Origin: Chrysogorgia sp. JL179-B06
Lineage: Eukaryota > Cnidaria > Anthozoa > Scleralcyonacea > Chrysogorgiidae
Direction of reading: 5' to 3'
NCBI GenBank assembly: GCA_035772405.1
Contig: JAYKKM010000049.1
Coordinates: forward strand, 1,953,501-2,017,500
Length of the DNA stretch: 64,000 bases
Below are positions 10,649 through 21,068 of the stretch, one piece after another (position 1 is the stretch's first letter; every line of letters begins with the position of its first letter). Below the pieces are notes generated by a model that saw only the letters and a list, made by a program, of their open reading frames with translations, made no database searches and was not told the DNA's origin. The position numbers and the translations under genes are program-made.

Positions 10649-13600
10649 CTGTAGAAAAAAAATGTATATGAAGATAAATGTCTCTAAAGAAACACTTGTT
10701 AATTCAATGAGACTTCGGACATATTATATATCTTTCCACCCAAAAAATCGCTTGGGGATTTTCCAAAAAAATAGAAAAAATAGATTTTGTGTGGTAAAAA
10801 CAGTGTGTTTAAACTTCATATTACTGTCCAATATCAGTTTTTCTTGCCACACCTACAGGTAGATACTAGCTACCTCATTCTGAATAATGGTGTAACTGAA
10901 ATTGACCATTAAAATGGTTTTCTTTGCAACTTTATGCATGTAAAATGTTGTTAGATTACAGTATATATCAGAGTATATATATTATGACAGCCTCGTACCC
11001 AGGCGCTGCGAATGGGTAAGACGCAACGGGAAAAGTCTTAACAATTTCGACCGATTTCTGTGCAAATCAACCTATTTCTGAAATTGGGATGTTTATGACG
11101 TATTTATCGCTTCTGCTTACCCATTCTTGATGGCTCTACGGATGATATGGACAAATAATCTCAGTACCATTTAAGTTTTTGTCTTATTTTGTGAATTCCT
11201 TTCTCGCATTATCAAATATGCTGATTTAGTTATAATATTGTCGTTTTATTTAGACGTTATTTTTACGTTAATTTGTCAAAACATCGTTTTTTAATAGCAT
11301 TATTTAGTTCTGATGAATGACACCCATTGAAAAGCGGGTAAGATAAATTCAACATGAATTACGTGTTGACAAGTTGGGATTTATTACATATAATATTTGT
11401 AAATAAAATATATAAATATTGATCAAACTTGTGTAGACACTGATGTTACAAGCACTCTGAAGAATATAGAAGTAGTTTCTTTTTCAGTTGTTGATAGTTC
11501 TTGCAATGTCACAAGATCGACCAATGGTGGCCATGTTTGATTGGTTATTGTTAAAAGAAACAAGAATGCTGGTTATGGTTTAGCTATGTAGATAATCTAA
11601 ATAAAAACTTCTAAATAGTTTGTGCAATACAGTAGTGAAATAATGTGATTCATTAGGCTATGAAAGCAGATTGTTACTTTTTATACACAGTATATATATA
11701 ACAATTCACTAATCTTAATTTCTCTCTGGCAGTCACCGATCCCTATACTACATGCCTGGTGTACATTAAGTTTTACAATATGACTTTGCAAACATACAAG
11801 TGTTGCAATGCAGCTGCACTACTTTGGGATAGGAACAGTAAAATTTAAAATCCTTGGATAAATATTATATTGCTGTTGAATGAAACAGATTTTTATAATT
11901 TCATTGCCATATACTTGTAATTAGCCTGAAAGAATTTGCAAAAATCCTTCCTCACATTGGATTTTGTAATCAATTTTTGGATGTATATTTATACAAGGTA
12001 AAACAACTTTATTAACTACCGTACTACATGTTAATATACACACTGCTGTAGTGAATGTGGGAGAGCTTGGAGTAGACAGACGATACATGGACGATCGTCA
12101 AGCTCGTATCCTCCGAAAAATGATTCTGAGTCCTGGACAGGAATCGAACCTGTAACCTTCTGATTGCCGGCGAGATGCTCTAACCATTGAGCCACCGAGA
12201 TGGAGAGCGAAAGTTACAATGATGTACTGGTTCAAACCTTACCGATATATAGTGACTGCCGCATAGGCAGTACATATATCAATCGAACCAGTACATCATT
12301 GTAACTTTCGCTCTCCATCTGAGTCTCGGTGGCTCAATGGTTCGAGCGTCTTACCGGCAAGAAGGTTACAGGTTCGATTCCTGTCCAAGGATACGAGCTT
12401 GACGATCATCCATGTATCGTCTGCGGTCTGTCTACTCCAAGCTCTCCCACATTCACTACAGCAGTGTGTATATTAACACATCCAAACCTTACCTATATAC
12501 AGTGACTGCCGCATATTTAGAGTGTCTCACCGGCAATCAGAAGGTTACAGGTTCGATTCCTGTTCGGGACTCAGAATCATTTTTCTGAGGATACGAGCTT
12601 GACGATCGTCCATGTATTCTCTAGTGTACTATAGACAAGTATATTTACTGATATATAGTGACCCTGCCATATAGGCAGTACATGCCGTATTTCACAGTGT
12701 ATTCAATTTTCTAGGACCCAAAATTGACATAAAAAAACCGACCTCAACTTATTACAAAGGGTCATAAAATGATGCACAAAATCATAGACCGTATATACTA
12801 GTACCCAGTCTTCTCTATGTGTCAGGAAATGGGACAATCAGCTTATTGCTAATGAATCGACATGTCTTCGACACATTCGAGCGATTCAACCCATTTTTAT
12901 TCTAAACCTTGTGTAAACAAATCTTTTGTAAACAAATGTTGTAAACAAATGTTGTAAACAAATGGTGTAAACAAATCTTTAACATGCCACCAAAACAACG
13001 AAATTACAAAGCACAATTAAAATTAAAATTGTTGATTTTGCCGAAAAGACAAACAACTCTGCTACTGTTCACAAGTTTGGTGTCAACAAGAAAGCTTGTT
13101 TCAAAACTGGTGGAAACAATGACAATCCTACAAAATAAAAAAGCTACTGAAGACAAAATGTGCAGATCATGTACATGTATGGTTGTAGGAAATGTCACTT
13201 CCTTAGGGTATCATAAAAATCACAACTTTTTAGGTCGACTTATATGCAAGGTCAACTTATACACCATGAAATACAGTATATCAATCGAACCAGTACAGCA
13301 TCGTTATAACCTTCACTGAGTCTTGGTAGCTCAATGGTTGGGGTGTTTGTTGACAAAAAATGTTTTTATAAATATATAATATCAGTTGATACTATAGTCA
13401 CTCATTGCAGTATGAATCTGCAAACTAGAAGTTATTTATACTGTTGTCTACTCAAAAACTATCCTTGTTGATACACCCTCTTACATTTTCTCCCAAAACG
13501 TTTTGACCAATTGCACCCTCCTTTTGTATCCAATTAGCAACAAAACTGTAAAAACCTTGAATTTTTGTAAAACAAACAATTCAAATTAAAAGCATTTTCA

Positions 13601-14950
13601 GACTTTCAGTGTATAACATGTTGGGAAGAAGTCCACTTGCTATTGCTCCCCTGACCCCTCCCCCCACCCTGAAATAATTTCATGAGCAGTAAAACAACCC
13701 CAGTTTGAAAAATCCTGCGTACGTCCTTGACCAACAATTATTGTGATGGAGCAAACTGAAGCAGCATGTTGTAAATATGCCACCATCTCTTTCAGACATT
13801 AAACACAAAACTTGTCGCATTCTGGTTCTAGTTCAGTCAATCTCATCACTCTCAGTAACGCTCGGCCATCTGACACTCTCGATGTAAAATTCTGAGATGC
13901 AAAATACACTTGCATCAGCCATTCCAGAGGTCAGTTCAAGTTTGGAGTGAGTCATGACAATTTACCTTTGTTTGCAGGATATCACACAAGGAGGGTCAGA
14001 CAAAATTCACTAATAACATCAGGGGGACTCCAAAAAATACAAGGGGAAATTTTTTAAATCACCATAGCCCTCCCAACTAAATAAATTATGAATGCTCCCC
14101 AGATCAGATCATCTTATTATATTGGTCCAAAATTATTTTGACTGTATTTAAAATGACTTTTTGGTTATTAAATGAATAGCAGACAGGTAACATCTTGTTT
14201 TATGGGCCTTCGAAATCTATGGAGCAACTAGAACGTGTAACAGTATGGTTAAAGGTGCCGTCCAGTCCGTTCTGCGCATGTGTGATATTTCAAACATGCG
14301 GGACCTCATATGTCAACAAACTTCAACGGAATAGATTTGCGACAGTTTGAAAGCGAGTATTCGTCAAAGGTGGCGAAGGCACGTGTGGTAGTTTGATATA
14401 TTATCCACAGTTAGAAACAGAACAGCTTCTTATAACACGATTTTTAGGCGGAAAAGATCAAGCGTGGAAAACAAATCCGCAATACTTCATGTTCAATGTT
14501 TATATAATGCAATGTAAACAAACGATGTAAACAGAAACGTGGACATGCGCAGAACGGACTGGACGGCACCTTTAAGAGCTGTCAAAATTTAACTGAACAT
14601 CATTCAACATATTCAACATAATTGACGTTGAATAAAATATCGAATGTGTTTCACCTGTTACGTAGCCCAATAGCTTACCTTCCCAACGACTTCTTCACAA
14701 AATAAACTGCTGTTCTCCTGTAAGGTTCTTGCCCGATGGAGTGGCTTGCCAAGATTGGGTAACTCTCCACGACTTCGTGTACAAGAAAGCGAAAGCGAGA
14801 CGATAATGGAGGGAAGACCAATACCCTGTTGAATTTTGCTTGATTTAACAAGCTAGTTATATCCTTTTCGAGCAGACTGAGAAAGCGTTCTTCTTCTAAC
14901 GTCAACGTGTACCACTGACTACCGAAGACAAAGTTTGAACATTCAAACAT
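9010..14950 (-). CDS. R3HCC1/R3HCC1L-like protein gene (5' part; 3' exons outside or unseen)
   Basis: Two exons join in frame: 14950-14679 (ends in phase 2, AG|gtaagc) and 10648-9010 (starts after ctacag, ends GAG|gtgaga in phase 0), giving 637 codons so far. Residues 15-88 form an R3H domain (R54-x3-H58 in S-R-F-R-F-L-V-H-E-V), which binds single-stranded nucleic acid. An arginine-glycine-rich stretch, a 7-residue repeat, a lysine-rich coil and a terminal V-N-W-E-A-N-F-D-E-D-G-E-C-L motif follow. The last motif matches the W-x2-x-F-x-D-D-G-E-C-L segment preceding the RRM-like domain of R3HCC1L. The RRM-like C-terminus was not found in the window. The function of the family is poorly known. 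Confidence 0.82.
9676..10157 (-). repeat. 21-bp coding repeat, about 22 units
   Basis: A 21-bp unit, close to GGATCCACCTGAGTACTAAC on the plus strand, encodes a 7-residue repeat [QHE]-V-D-[PSIL]-[VDE]-S-T on the minus strand. Units differ by single substitutions but keep the frame. The unrepeated strand is also open, giving an I-H-L-S-T-N-R pattern that I treat as a shadow. Confidence 0.92.
10649..12028. other. Intron of the R3HCC1-like gene, nothing recognised
   Basis: AT-rich sequence. No coding segment, RNA gene or complete transposon is seen. A short tract at 10988-11005 resembles inverted-repeat ends found elsewhere (CTCGTACCCAGG). Confidence 0.5.
12029..12480. mobile_element. Palindromic tRNA-headed inverted-repeat element, copy A
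   Basis: Two arms of about 215 bp are reverse complements. The left runs from TGTTAATATACACACTGC at 12029, the right ends at the mirror sequence at 12480. Each arm has a unique terminal block (GTGGGAGAGCTTGGAGTAGA and on) and a degenerate tRNA with A box TGGCTCAATGG and B box GGTTCGATTCC. The tRNA part lies on the minus strand at about 12130-12200 and on the plus strand at about 12325-12392. Confidence 0.85.
12130..12203 (-). pseudogene. Degenerate tRNA in SINE-like element
   Basis: On the minus strand a D-arm (GCTC..GAGC), a T-arm (ACAGG-TTCGATT-CCTGT) and pol III A and B boxes are intact. The anticodon stem has a mismatch, position 33 is C instead of U, and the acceptor stem pairs poorly. 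This is a tRNA-derived repeat, not a working tRNA. Confidence 0.75.
12481..12640 (+). repeat. Partial copy of the tRNA-headed element
   Basis: Begins with the internal motif CAGTGACTGCCGCATA, then a tRNA-like 3' half with GGTTACAGGTTCGATTCCTG, then the GAGCTTGACGATCGTCCATG terminal block. The 5' half of the tRNA is missing. Confidence 0.75.
12641..13345. mobile_element. Another copy of the tRNA-headed element, split by a pogo/Tigger relic
   Basis: The internal element sequence is seen at 12655-12683 (TATAGGCAGTACAT) and resumes at 13276-13345 with ATCAATCGAACCAGTACA and a decayed tRNA head. The pogo-like insertion occupies the gap. Confidence 0.6.
12684..13278 (+). mobile_element. pogo/Tigger-like DNA transposon relic
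   Basis: Inverted ends CCGTATTTCACAGTGTAT and ACTGTATTTCATGGTGTAT (reverse complement of the right side) bound about 590 bp at a TA-like site. From 12984 the plus strand reads M-P-P-K-Q-R-N-Y-K-A-Q then frameshifted V-N-K-K-L-V-S-K-L-V. This is the N-terminal helix-turn-helix of pogo-family transposases, and the rest of the transposase is absent. Confidence 0.7.
13346..14248. other. Intronic spacer
   Basis: No gene is recognised. A stretch at about 13990-14100 (CATAGCCCTCCCAACTAAAT) matches the end of the poly-G/C inverted-repeat element at 21142-21942. Confidence 0.5.
14253..14571. mobile_element. TTAA-flanked MITE
   Basis: Inverted repeats of about 28 bp begin with AGGTGCCGTCCAGTCCGTTC, and TTAA occurs on both sides (14249-14252 and 14572-14575). 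TTAA targeting is the mark of piggyBac-type elements. No coding sequence inside. It sits about 110 bp downstream of exon 1's donor in the R3HCC1-like gene. Confidence 0.88.
14679..14950 (-). CDS. R3HCC1-like exon 1 (R3H domain)
   Basis: Encodes 90 residues plus two bases. The first ATG in frame is at 14950. The segment from L-T-L-E-E-E-R to R-R-T-A-V-Y-F is a full R3H fold, with V-L-V-F-P-P-L-S-S-R-F-R-F-L-V-H as its core. The donor is AG|GTAAGC. Confidence 0.83.
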
Positions 14951-16190
14951 CAAATTTTGCGCCGTTAATCTCGTTTTCGTCCTCGTTTTTGCGCAAATTT
15001 AGAGTCTAGACTCTCCTTTTGATGTCCATCATGTAATTTAAGAAAGAAACGGTAAAATTCAGACTAGTAAAATACTTTTAAAATATATAGACGAGTAAAA
15101 AAGAACATCAACAAATGAGTCAATCTCGTTCCCAGAGCCTTCGCCGTGGGCAGCCGTGGGGGTCTGGTGCGAATGCATCTCAGGCGCAGGCGCACGCCCG
15201 CCCGCTGAGACCCGACTCAATGACTTTTTGTTTGGTTAGGTTAGGTTAGGGAGCAACAAGGTTATGGTTGGGGTTAGGATTAAGATTGAGATTAGTAGAT
15301 CTAAAAATGTAAAGGTCCTTTTGAGTCATCCCTTTTAGCCTTCACCTCATTATTTATCGGAGTGGGGGGATGTGTGAGAAAATGGGGGGACCCTGAAATC
15401 ATTTATAAGTTATCAGGGGGGGCCATGAAATTTTTGTAATAAACAAGGATAAGAGTCTTTGATGATCAACATTATTTACAAACAAACATTTCTTCTTGGG
15501 TAAAATCATACAGAACAGCCTTAATAGCACTTTGTACGTCAGTATCCATGTTTGTCCACATTTACCCATAATTCTTGCGGCCATAACAAAATAAATAGTT
15601 GAAAAAAAGTAATGGTTTGTTTGTCTGTATTTTGAGCTATTAATAGCAACCAGAGATAGTGCTCTTGCAAGGGCGGCGGAAGCGGAGGGGGTAGTGAGGG
15701 CAGCCGCCCCCACAAAACCTAAAGTGTGGGGGCATCGCCCCCACGATTGAGCCCAGCCTTGTACTCATAATTGGATGAGTATACTCGCGAAAGACACGCG
15801 TATCTTTATGGCATAACTATATAGGATGGCAAATTAGACCCAAAAACTAATGTCAAGGACTTCAGGATGCGTTTTTGTATTGTTTACTGTTCTCAAGGGA
15901 ATCGAGAACAACCAGCTCATCACTTGAAACAATACAAAAACGCAGGAAAACGTTTCCGTGTGTACGGGGGCTAAGTGTACATTTGTCAAGAAAGATTAAT
16001 ATTTAAATATCGCTTTGTAAAACGTACTAACCATGGTGATTGGTAATAAGTTCAGAACGTTCTGAAAACTAAACTGCTTATTTATAAACACATTTACCAA
16101 AAACTAATAATGGCGTAATATACGTTATAGGAAGATTTTATTAAAAACGATTAAAACATCCACAATAATCAATAAGAAAAGCTGTGCATA
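14951..16190. other. Region upstream of the R3HCC1-like gene
   Basis: This should hold the promoter of the minus-strand gene. I cannot point to a TATA box or start site. TTAGG-like repeats (15237-15255) and G/C-rich repeat fragments (15360-15420, 15670-15740) are present. Confidence 0.45.
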
Positions 16191-16199
16191 TATGAAAGC

Positions 16200-16900
16200 T
16201 TGTGTAAGTCTACGATTTGGCACTGCACGTGAGTTTTCCGATAGACTTCTACGCCGATGGTACAACATTACAACCGTTACAACGGTTATTGCTTCTGCTG
16301 ATTATAATTCTATACTGACTTTAGAACAATCGCTAAATCAATCCGTTGCTGAAATTGAAAAGTGGGCAACAATTAATAAACTCCCTCTAAATGAAGATAA
16401 AACCAAGGTATTGACAATTACTGGGAAACGTTTGGCCTCGAAAATTGAACATTAATTCTCCTGATTTTATGATTAATGGAAATTCGCTTATAAATGTTAA
16501 AAGTCGATACACGAGACGATCGTCAAGCTGTAGTGAATGTGGGAGAGCTTGCAGTAGACAGACGATACATAGACATCGTCAAGCTCGTATCCTCAGAAAA
16601 ATGATTGAGTCCGGACAGGAATCGAACCTGTAACCTTCCGATTGCCGGTGAGATGCTCTAACCATTGAGCCACCGAGACTCAGATGGAGAGCGAAGGTTA
16701 CAATGATGTACTGGTGCGATTGATATATGTACTGCCTATATGCGGCAGTCACTATATATCGGTAATGTTTGGATGTGTTAATATATACGAGCTTGACGAT
16801 CGTCCATGTATCGTCTGTCTACTCCAAGCTCTCCCACATTCACTACAGCAATGTATACATTAACACAATGTTAAAAGTGCTCCATTATTGAGTTTGAATA
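16200..16900 (+). pseudogene. LINE reverse transcriptase fragment
   Basis: 16192-16455 encodes a LINE RT downstream segment (E-K-W-A-T-I-N-K-L-P-L-N-E-D-K-T-K-V-L) and continues in another frame with I-N-V-K-S to 16504. After the inserted element the frame resumes at 16879 (L-N-I-D-E-K-L-S-F). A separate minus-strand LINE C-terminus follows at about 17020-16905. Confidence 0.7.
16505..16866. mobile_element. tRNA-headed inverted-repeat element, copy C, with 12-bp target duplication
   Basis: Flanked by direct repeats AATGTTAAAAGT (16493-16504 and 16867-16878). The terminal blocks (GTGGGAGAGCTTG and its reverse complement) are inverted, and one degenerate tRNA lies on the minus strand between them (16610-16680). 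It interrupts a LINE fragment, so insertion boundaries are clear. Confidence 0.85.
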
Positions 16901-16904
16901 TAGA

Positions 16905-17020
16905 TGAGAAGTTGTCTTTTCGAATAAAACTACTTAAACAGTCATTGCTTCTTGAATTTGTTCTGGTAATGAATTAGAGTTTTGCAGTGGCAACCGAGAA
17001 TGTTCTTTCTCCATGAGTAA
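16905..17020 (-). pseudogene. LINE ORF2 C-terminal fragment
   Basis: The minus strand encodes T-V-T-H-G-E-R-T-F-S-V-A followed by a decayed K-L-x-N-S-L-P-like segment, the common end of many animal LINE ORF2 proteins. Confidence 0.6.
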
Positions 17021-17395
17021 CGGTATTGGCTTTGCATAGTCAATCAATGAGATATGGTCTGGAAACTCGGCTAATTTCAAAGCGGTTAAAATTGTTATAA
17101 ACAAATGAGCTGCAATTTATGTTGGACGGTACCTCACCGCGAACAAACCCTTTGTTTTAGGTTTATTAATATTTAAACAGCACGGTTGAACCCCAACGTT
17201 GCTATTGGAGGATTGCTTCTGCATTATACCAAAAATACAATGTGTTCAGTAACCGTCAAAAAGATAGAACAAAGACTTTCGTTGAGTTTCCAGACCATGC
17301 CAATGGACTATGGATTTTGGCACAAATAGCAGGTTTCGGTTTCGGATGATCTTAAAGTGCAAGTAGGGTTATATCGAGTCAGTAAATCACTATTG

Positions 17396-17396
17396 C

Positions 17397-17442
<46 letters not shown>

Positions 17443-17455
17443 TTTAATAATAACT

Positions 17456-17499
<44 letters not shown>
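17396..17499. repeat. AAT/ATA microsatellite
   Basis: About 33 units of a 3-bp AAT-type repeat with one interruption near 17440-17457. Confidence 0.95.
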
Positions 17500-17500
<1 letters not shown>

Positions 17501-17780
17501 CCCAACCATCAAAGAGAAGGTCACTCTAAAGAAAATCCCCCATAACTCAAATATCTCGACATCGCTCGATATCTGCCAGGGATTGGCCAATCATGGCAGT
17601 AACCAGCCTTGTCCTACGAGCCGGGCAACGCAGGATGGACTTTCCCCTCGTGCAATCTCATAGATGATAATGAAACTACGAATATAGAAAACGGAGTAAA
17701 TGGAACCCCAACCTATGGTGGTGGTGCCATGTCCGGCGAAGAGACTGGGGGACAGCAGTCTATACCGAGTCGTAAACTAC

Positions 17781-18261
17781 TAACCTCATACCCAGGGCAT
17801 TTTGCCTCCACGGTTGAAGGTCGGCGAAAATGGCCCTGGGATCGGCTGGTCGATTCCATAATCTTATTGGCCAGTTCTAACACCAATTAATTCAGCTATA
17901 GTATATTTAATTCATCTAAATCCACATGTAAAGAAATTTCCTCGCCTTTAAATTTAACTACAAATAAGAAATATAATTAAGGGCTTTGGTTAATTGTCAA
18001 GAACTGCATTTGATATCTACTTGTTCGTCCATGATATTTATACGATATAATCATGGATGTATTATGAATTAGTTGGTTTTAGGATGAATGCTTTACACGA
18101 ACAAGTCTGCAGAGCGTTGCATATTTCTCATCATTATTACATCAACAGAGTAAACAAAGACAAATGACCTAAATTTTCTGGGTGTCATGTGACCAGCCAA
18201 TCCCAGGGCAATTTTCGCCGACCTTCCACCGTGGAGGCAAAATGCCCTGGGTACGAAGTTG
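17781..18261. mobile_element. MITE with about 70-bp inverted repeats and 9-bp target duplication
   Basis: Left end AACCTCATACCCAGGGCATT and its mirror at the right form arms of about 70 bp with few mismatches. The direct repeat GTAAACTAC occurs at 17772-17780 and 18262-18270. The interior is AT-rich with no ORF. Confidence 0.88.
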
Positions 18262-18289
18262 GTAAACTACTGCTAGACTAAAGTGGACA

Positions 18290-20640
18290 AAGAAAATAGT
18301 AATGGAATGTTACATCAAGAGTGATCCTAGTACAAGAGGTTATAGGAAAAGAATGATGGATGTTTGGAATGACATAGGAATTTTTAAGATCAGCGAGCAG
18401 CAAAGGTTAGCTGACCAAGCCACAGCAATTAAAACAAATGGTTGGCTGTCTGGTATAGATATTGAAGAAATAAAAAGAAACATCGGATCGGAAGAGGCAA
18501 GGGGTGACTTAGACGGGCAAAGGGAAGTGACGACATGTGAAAACTATGAGGAAAAAGAGGAGGCGGCTGCCGGTGAGGAAGATAGGTATGAAGAAAATAC
18601 CAGCCAGTTCGACCATAAAGCTGAAAAGATGCGAGATAAAGGGCTGAGTGAGGATAAGATTTGCATTTTATAAATGATCCTAGATGAGTTGGCGAAGGAA
18701 GAGCTTCAGAACCTTTTAACCTAAGGAATGTGGAAAGATCAATGCTAAAAAGAGCGGTGAAGGAGGTTAACGAGGTGATTGTGTTCATACCCACACAGCT
18801 TATAAGTGAATCAAATAGCTTACTGATTGCTGGAGCAAATGTCGTTGCTGAACGGCTGCGAGTTACAAGGGGAACAGGAAAGAGGATGGGAGAACCATGG
18901 TGGAAAAGAAGGATCAAGCAGAAGATCAGACAGTTAAGACAAGATGTCAGTAGATTGGAAAGGGTGGTATCAGGTTCCACAACAAGGAAAGAACCCAGTC
19001 AACATCTGGAAAGAAAATACAACATAGTCACGAAGGGATATCGAGTCGTTCTTGAAGAATTGAAGCAGAGGGTAAGTGCACAAGCTGCAAAATTGAGACA
19101 ATACCGGCAGGAATAGATTGTTTGAGACAAACTAGAAAAGTCTCTTTGAGGAAATAGAGGGAGTCGAAAGAGGTAATGACATCATACCTGATAAAGAGGA
19201 AGCAAAGCATTTTGGAATGGAATATGGGAGGAAATGATTGGAGTGGAGCAGCAAAGAGATATTGAAATGACCGTCGAGTTGATGATGAAACAACTTAGGA
19301 AAATATCCAATTGGAAATGATAATTAAGAACTGCAAGAGAAGGCTAACAGGCCTCGGAATGGCATGGATAGACTTCAAGAAGACTTCAAGAAGTATGGGT
19401 ATCTTCGGAGTTGCTAACAATAAGATTGGTGAAGTAAACATAAAGAGAGGAATCTTTCAAGGTGACAGTCTCTCACCCCTACTGTTTGTAACGTCTTTAA
19501 TCTCACTTGTGGGACTTTAAACACTAGTGCTAAGGAAGATTAAGACCGGTTATGACCTATAGGAAAGGGAAATGGAGTTATCAACCATTTGGTATTCGTG
19601 GACGACCACAAGATCTATGGGGAAAATGAGAACCAGGTAGACTTACTTGTGCAGTCAGTTAGAGTTGTTAGTGAAGACTTGAGAATGGAGTTCGGGATAT
19701 CAAAGTGTGCAACCCTGGTCATGAAAAGGGGAAAACTCATAAGTTGTGAAGGAATAAATATGCCAGATAACAAGACGCGACCAGAGTACTGAATGGTGAT
19801 GATGATGGATATAAGTACCTCGGGGTTCTTGAAGTAGACGATATTAAACACACTGAGAGGAAGCAAATAGTTCAAAAGGAATATTTCCGTCGTGTGAGGA
19901 AAATTCTAAAGTCCAAACTGAATTGAGGGAATATTATTAAAGCGATCAACACTAGAGCTGTCAATCGTGCGGTATGGTGCAGGTATTATCAATTGGACAA
20001 AAGAAGAACTTCAGACCATGGACCGGAAAACGAGAAAACTACTTACAATTTACAGCTACTTACACCCTCAAGCGGATGTAGACAGGTTATCCTAGAGGGC
20101 GGAAGAGGGATGATCAGTATTGAGAAATGTGTGACAATTGAGATCAACAGTTTGAATGTATACATTAAAAGTAATAAGGAAAGGATGCTCAAAGCAGTTC
20201 ATCGGGGAAAAGTTCTATGAGATAAAGACGAGGGTAAAGATAAGGCAGCGATCATGGAAGCAAGGAAGCAAATATATCTGTATAAACCCCTACATGGACA
20301 GTTCTTCAGGAAGCGTTAAGAGATAAAACATCATGGGATTGGCTCAAAAGAGGAAGGTTAAAAAAAGAGACAGAAGGATTGATAATGGCGGCGCAAGATC
20401 AAGCTCTAAGGACAAATAGCATAAAGTATCGGATCAATAAGCAAAATATATCTTCTGCGTGCAGGATGTGTGGGGCGAGAGAGGAGTCAATAAGCCATAT
20501 TGTAGCGGAATGTAAGATGCTGGCCCAGAAGCAGTACCGGCTGTGGAGACATGATAAGGTTGCGCAAATAATCCACTGGCAGTTCGGCCAGTGGATTATT
20601 TATCCAGTATATAAATCTTTACCGTAAAAAAATATATAAA
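18290..20640 (+). pseudogene. Non-LTR retrotransposon of the restriction-like-endonuclease type, decayed
   Basis: Several frames together cover a long protein. From 18730 it reads P-W-W-K-R-R-I-K-Q-K-I-R-Q-L-R and L-E-E-L-K-Q-R-V. RT fragments follow with W-I-D-F-K-K (about 19366), R-G-I-F-Q-G-D-S-L-S-P-L-L-F (about 19450) and F-V-D-D-H-K-I-Y (about 19592). Near the end comes A-A-Q-D-Q-A-L-R-T-N and the zinc-finger-like C-x2-C-x7-H-x4-C (C-R-M-C..H-I-V-A-E-C) at about 20461-20512. That finger ahead of the C-terminus is typical of R2/R4-like LINEs with a restriction-like endonuclease. Stops, frameshifts and loss of the endonuclease show it is dead. Confidence 0.75.
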
Positions 20641-20769
20641 ATAATATTAATAATAATATAAAATAATATTAAAAATAATAATAATATAAATAATAATAAT
20701 ATAAATAATATAAATAATAATATAAATAATAATAATAATATAAATAATAATAATAATATAAATAATATA

Positions 20770-20818
<49 letters not shown>
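20641..20818. repeat. AAT/TATAAAT microsatellite
   Basis: Interleaved AAT and ATATAAATAAT units, lying between the LINE relic and the THNSL2 stop codon. It forms the immediate 3' flank of THNSL2. Confidence 0.95.
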
Positions 20819-20854
20819 GGTGCCCTAGAGAGACAGACAGATAGGTCTCTCCTC

Positions 20855-21068
20855 TCAGGGTCTCTTGCTATCAGTAATCGAGCAAATAGTGTCCATCAGA
20901 ATCTTGTCCCAGTTGTCCCCTTTTCTCATTTGCATATACTTTGTTGGTTTCTCCCACAAAGATTGAACTCTTGCACAAGGCTTGCGTTCAATTCCCACAG
21001 CGGACAGTGTCTCGAGAAATTTGTCAGCATGAGCAGTTGACAAGACAACACAAGCATCTTTATTTGTT
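20855..21068 (-). CDS. THNSL2: THNSL2 exon 6 (terminal)
   Basis: 214 nt after ttttcag, ending with a stop at 20855. Encodes S-T-A-H-A-D-K-F-L-E-T-L and M-R-K-G-D-N-W, matching the end of the family. No clear AATAAA is seen before the AT-rich microsatellite. Confidence 0.9.

Noticed and set aside
10425..10862. 145-codon plus-strand ORF
   Set aside because: Mostly antisense to the R3HCC1-like exon and its acceptor; no features of its own.
12130..12203. Functional tRNA gene
   Set aside because: A and B boxes are intact, but the anticodon arm and acceptor stem are faulty and the same sequence recurs inside a repeat family.
15237..15290. Telomeric repeat remnant (TTAGG-like)
   Set aside because: Only three or four imperfect units, similar to sequence inside the MITE at 27280; too short to infer a telomere.
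18429..18980. 183-codon minus-strand ORF
   Set aside because: Antisense to the LINE relic, whose plus-strand frames carry recognisable motifs.
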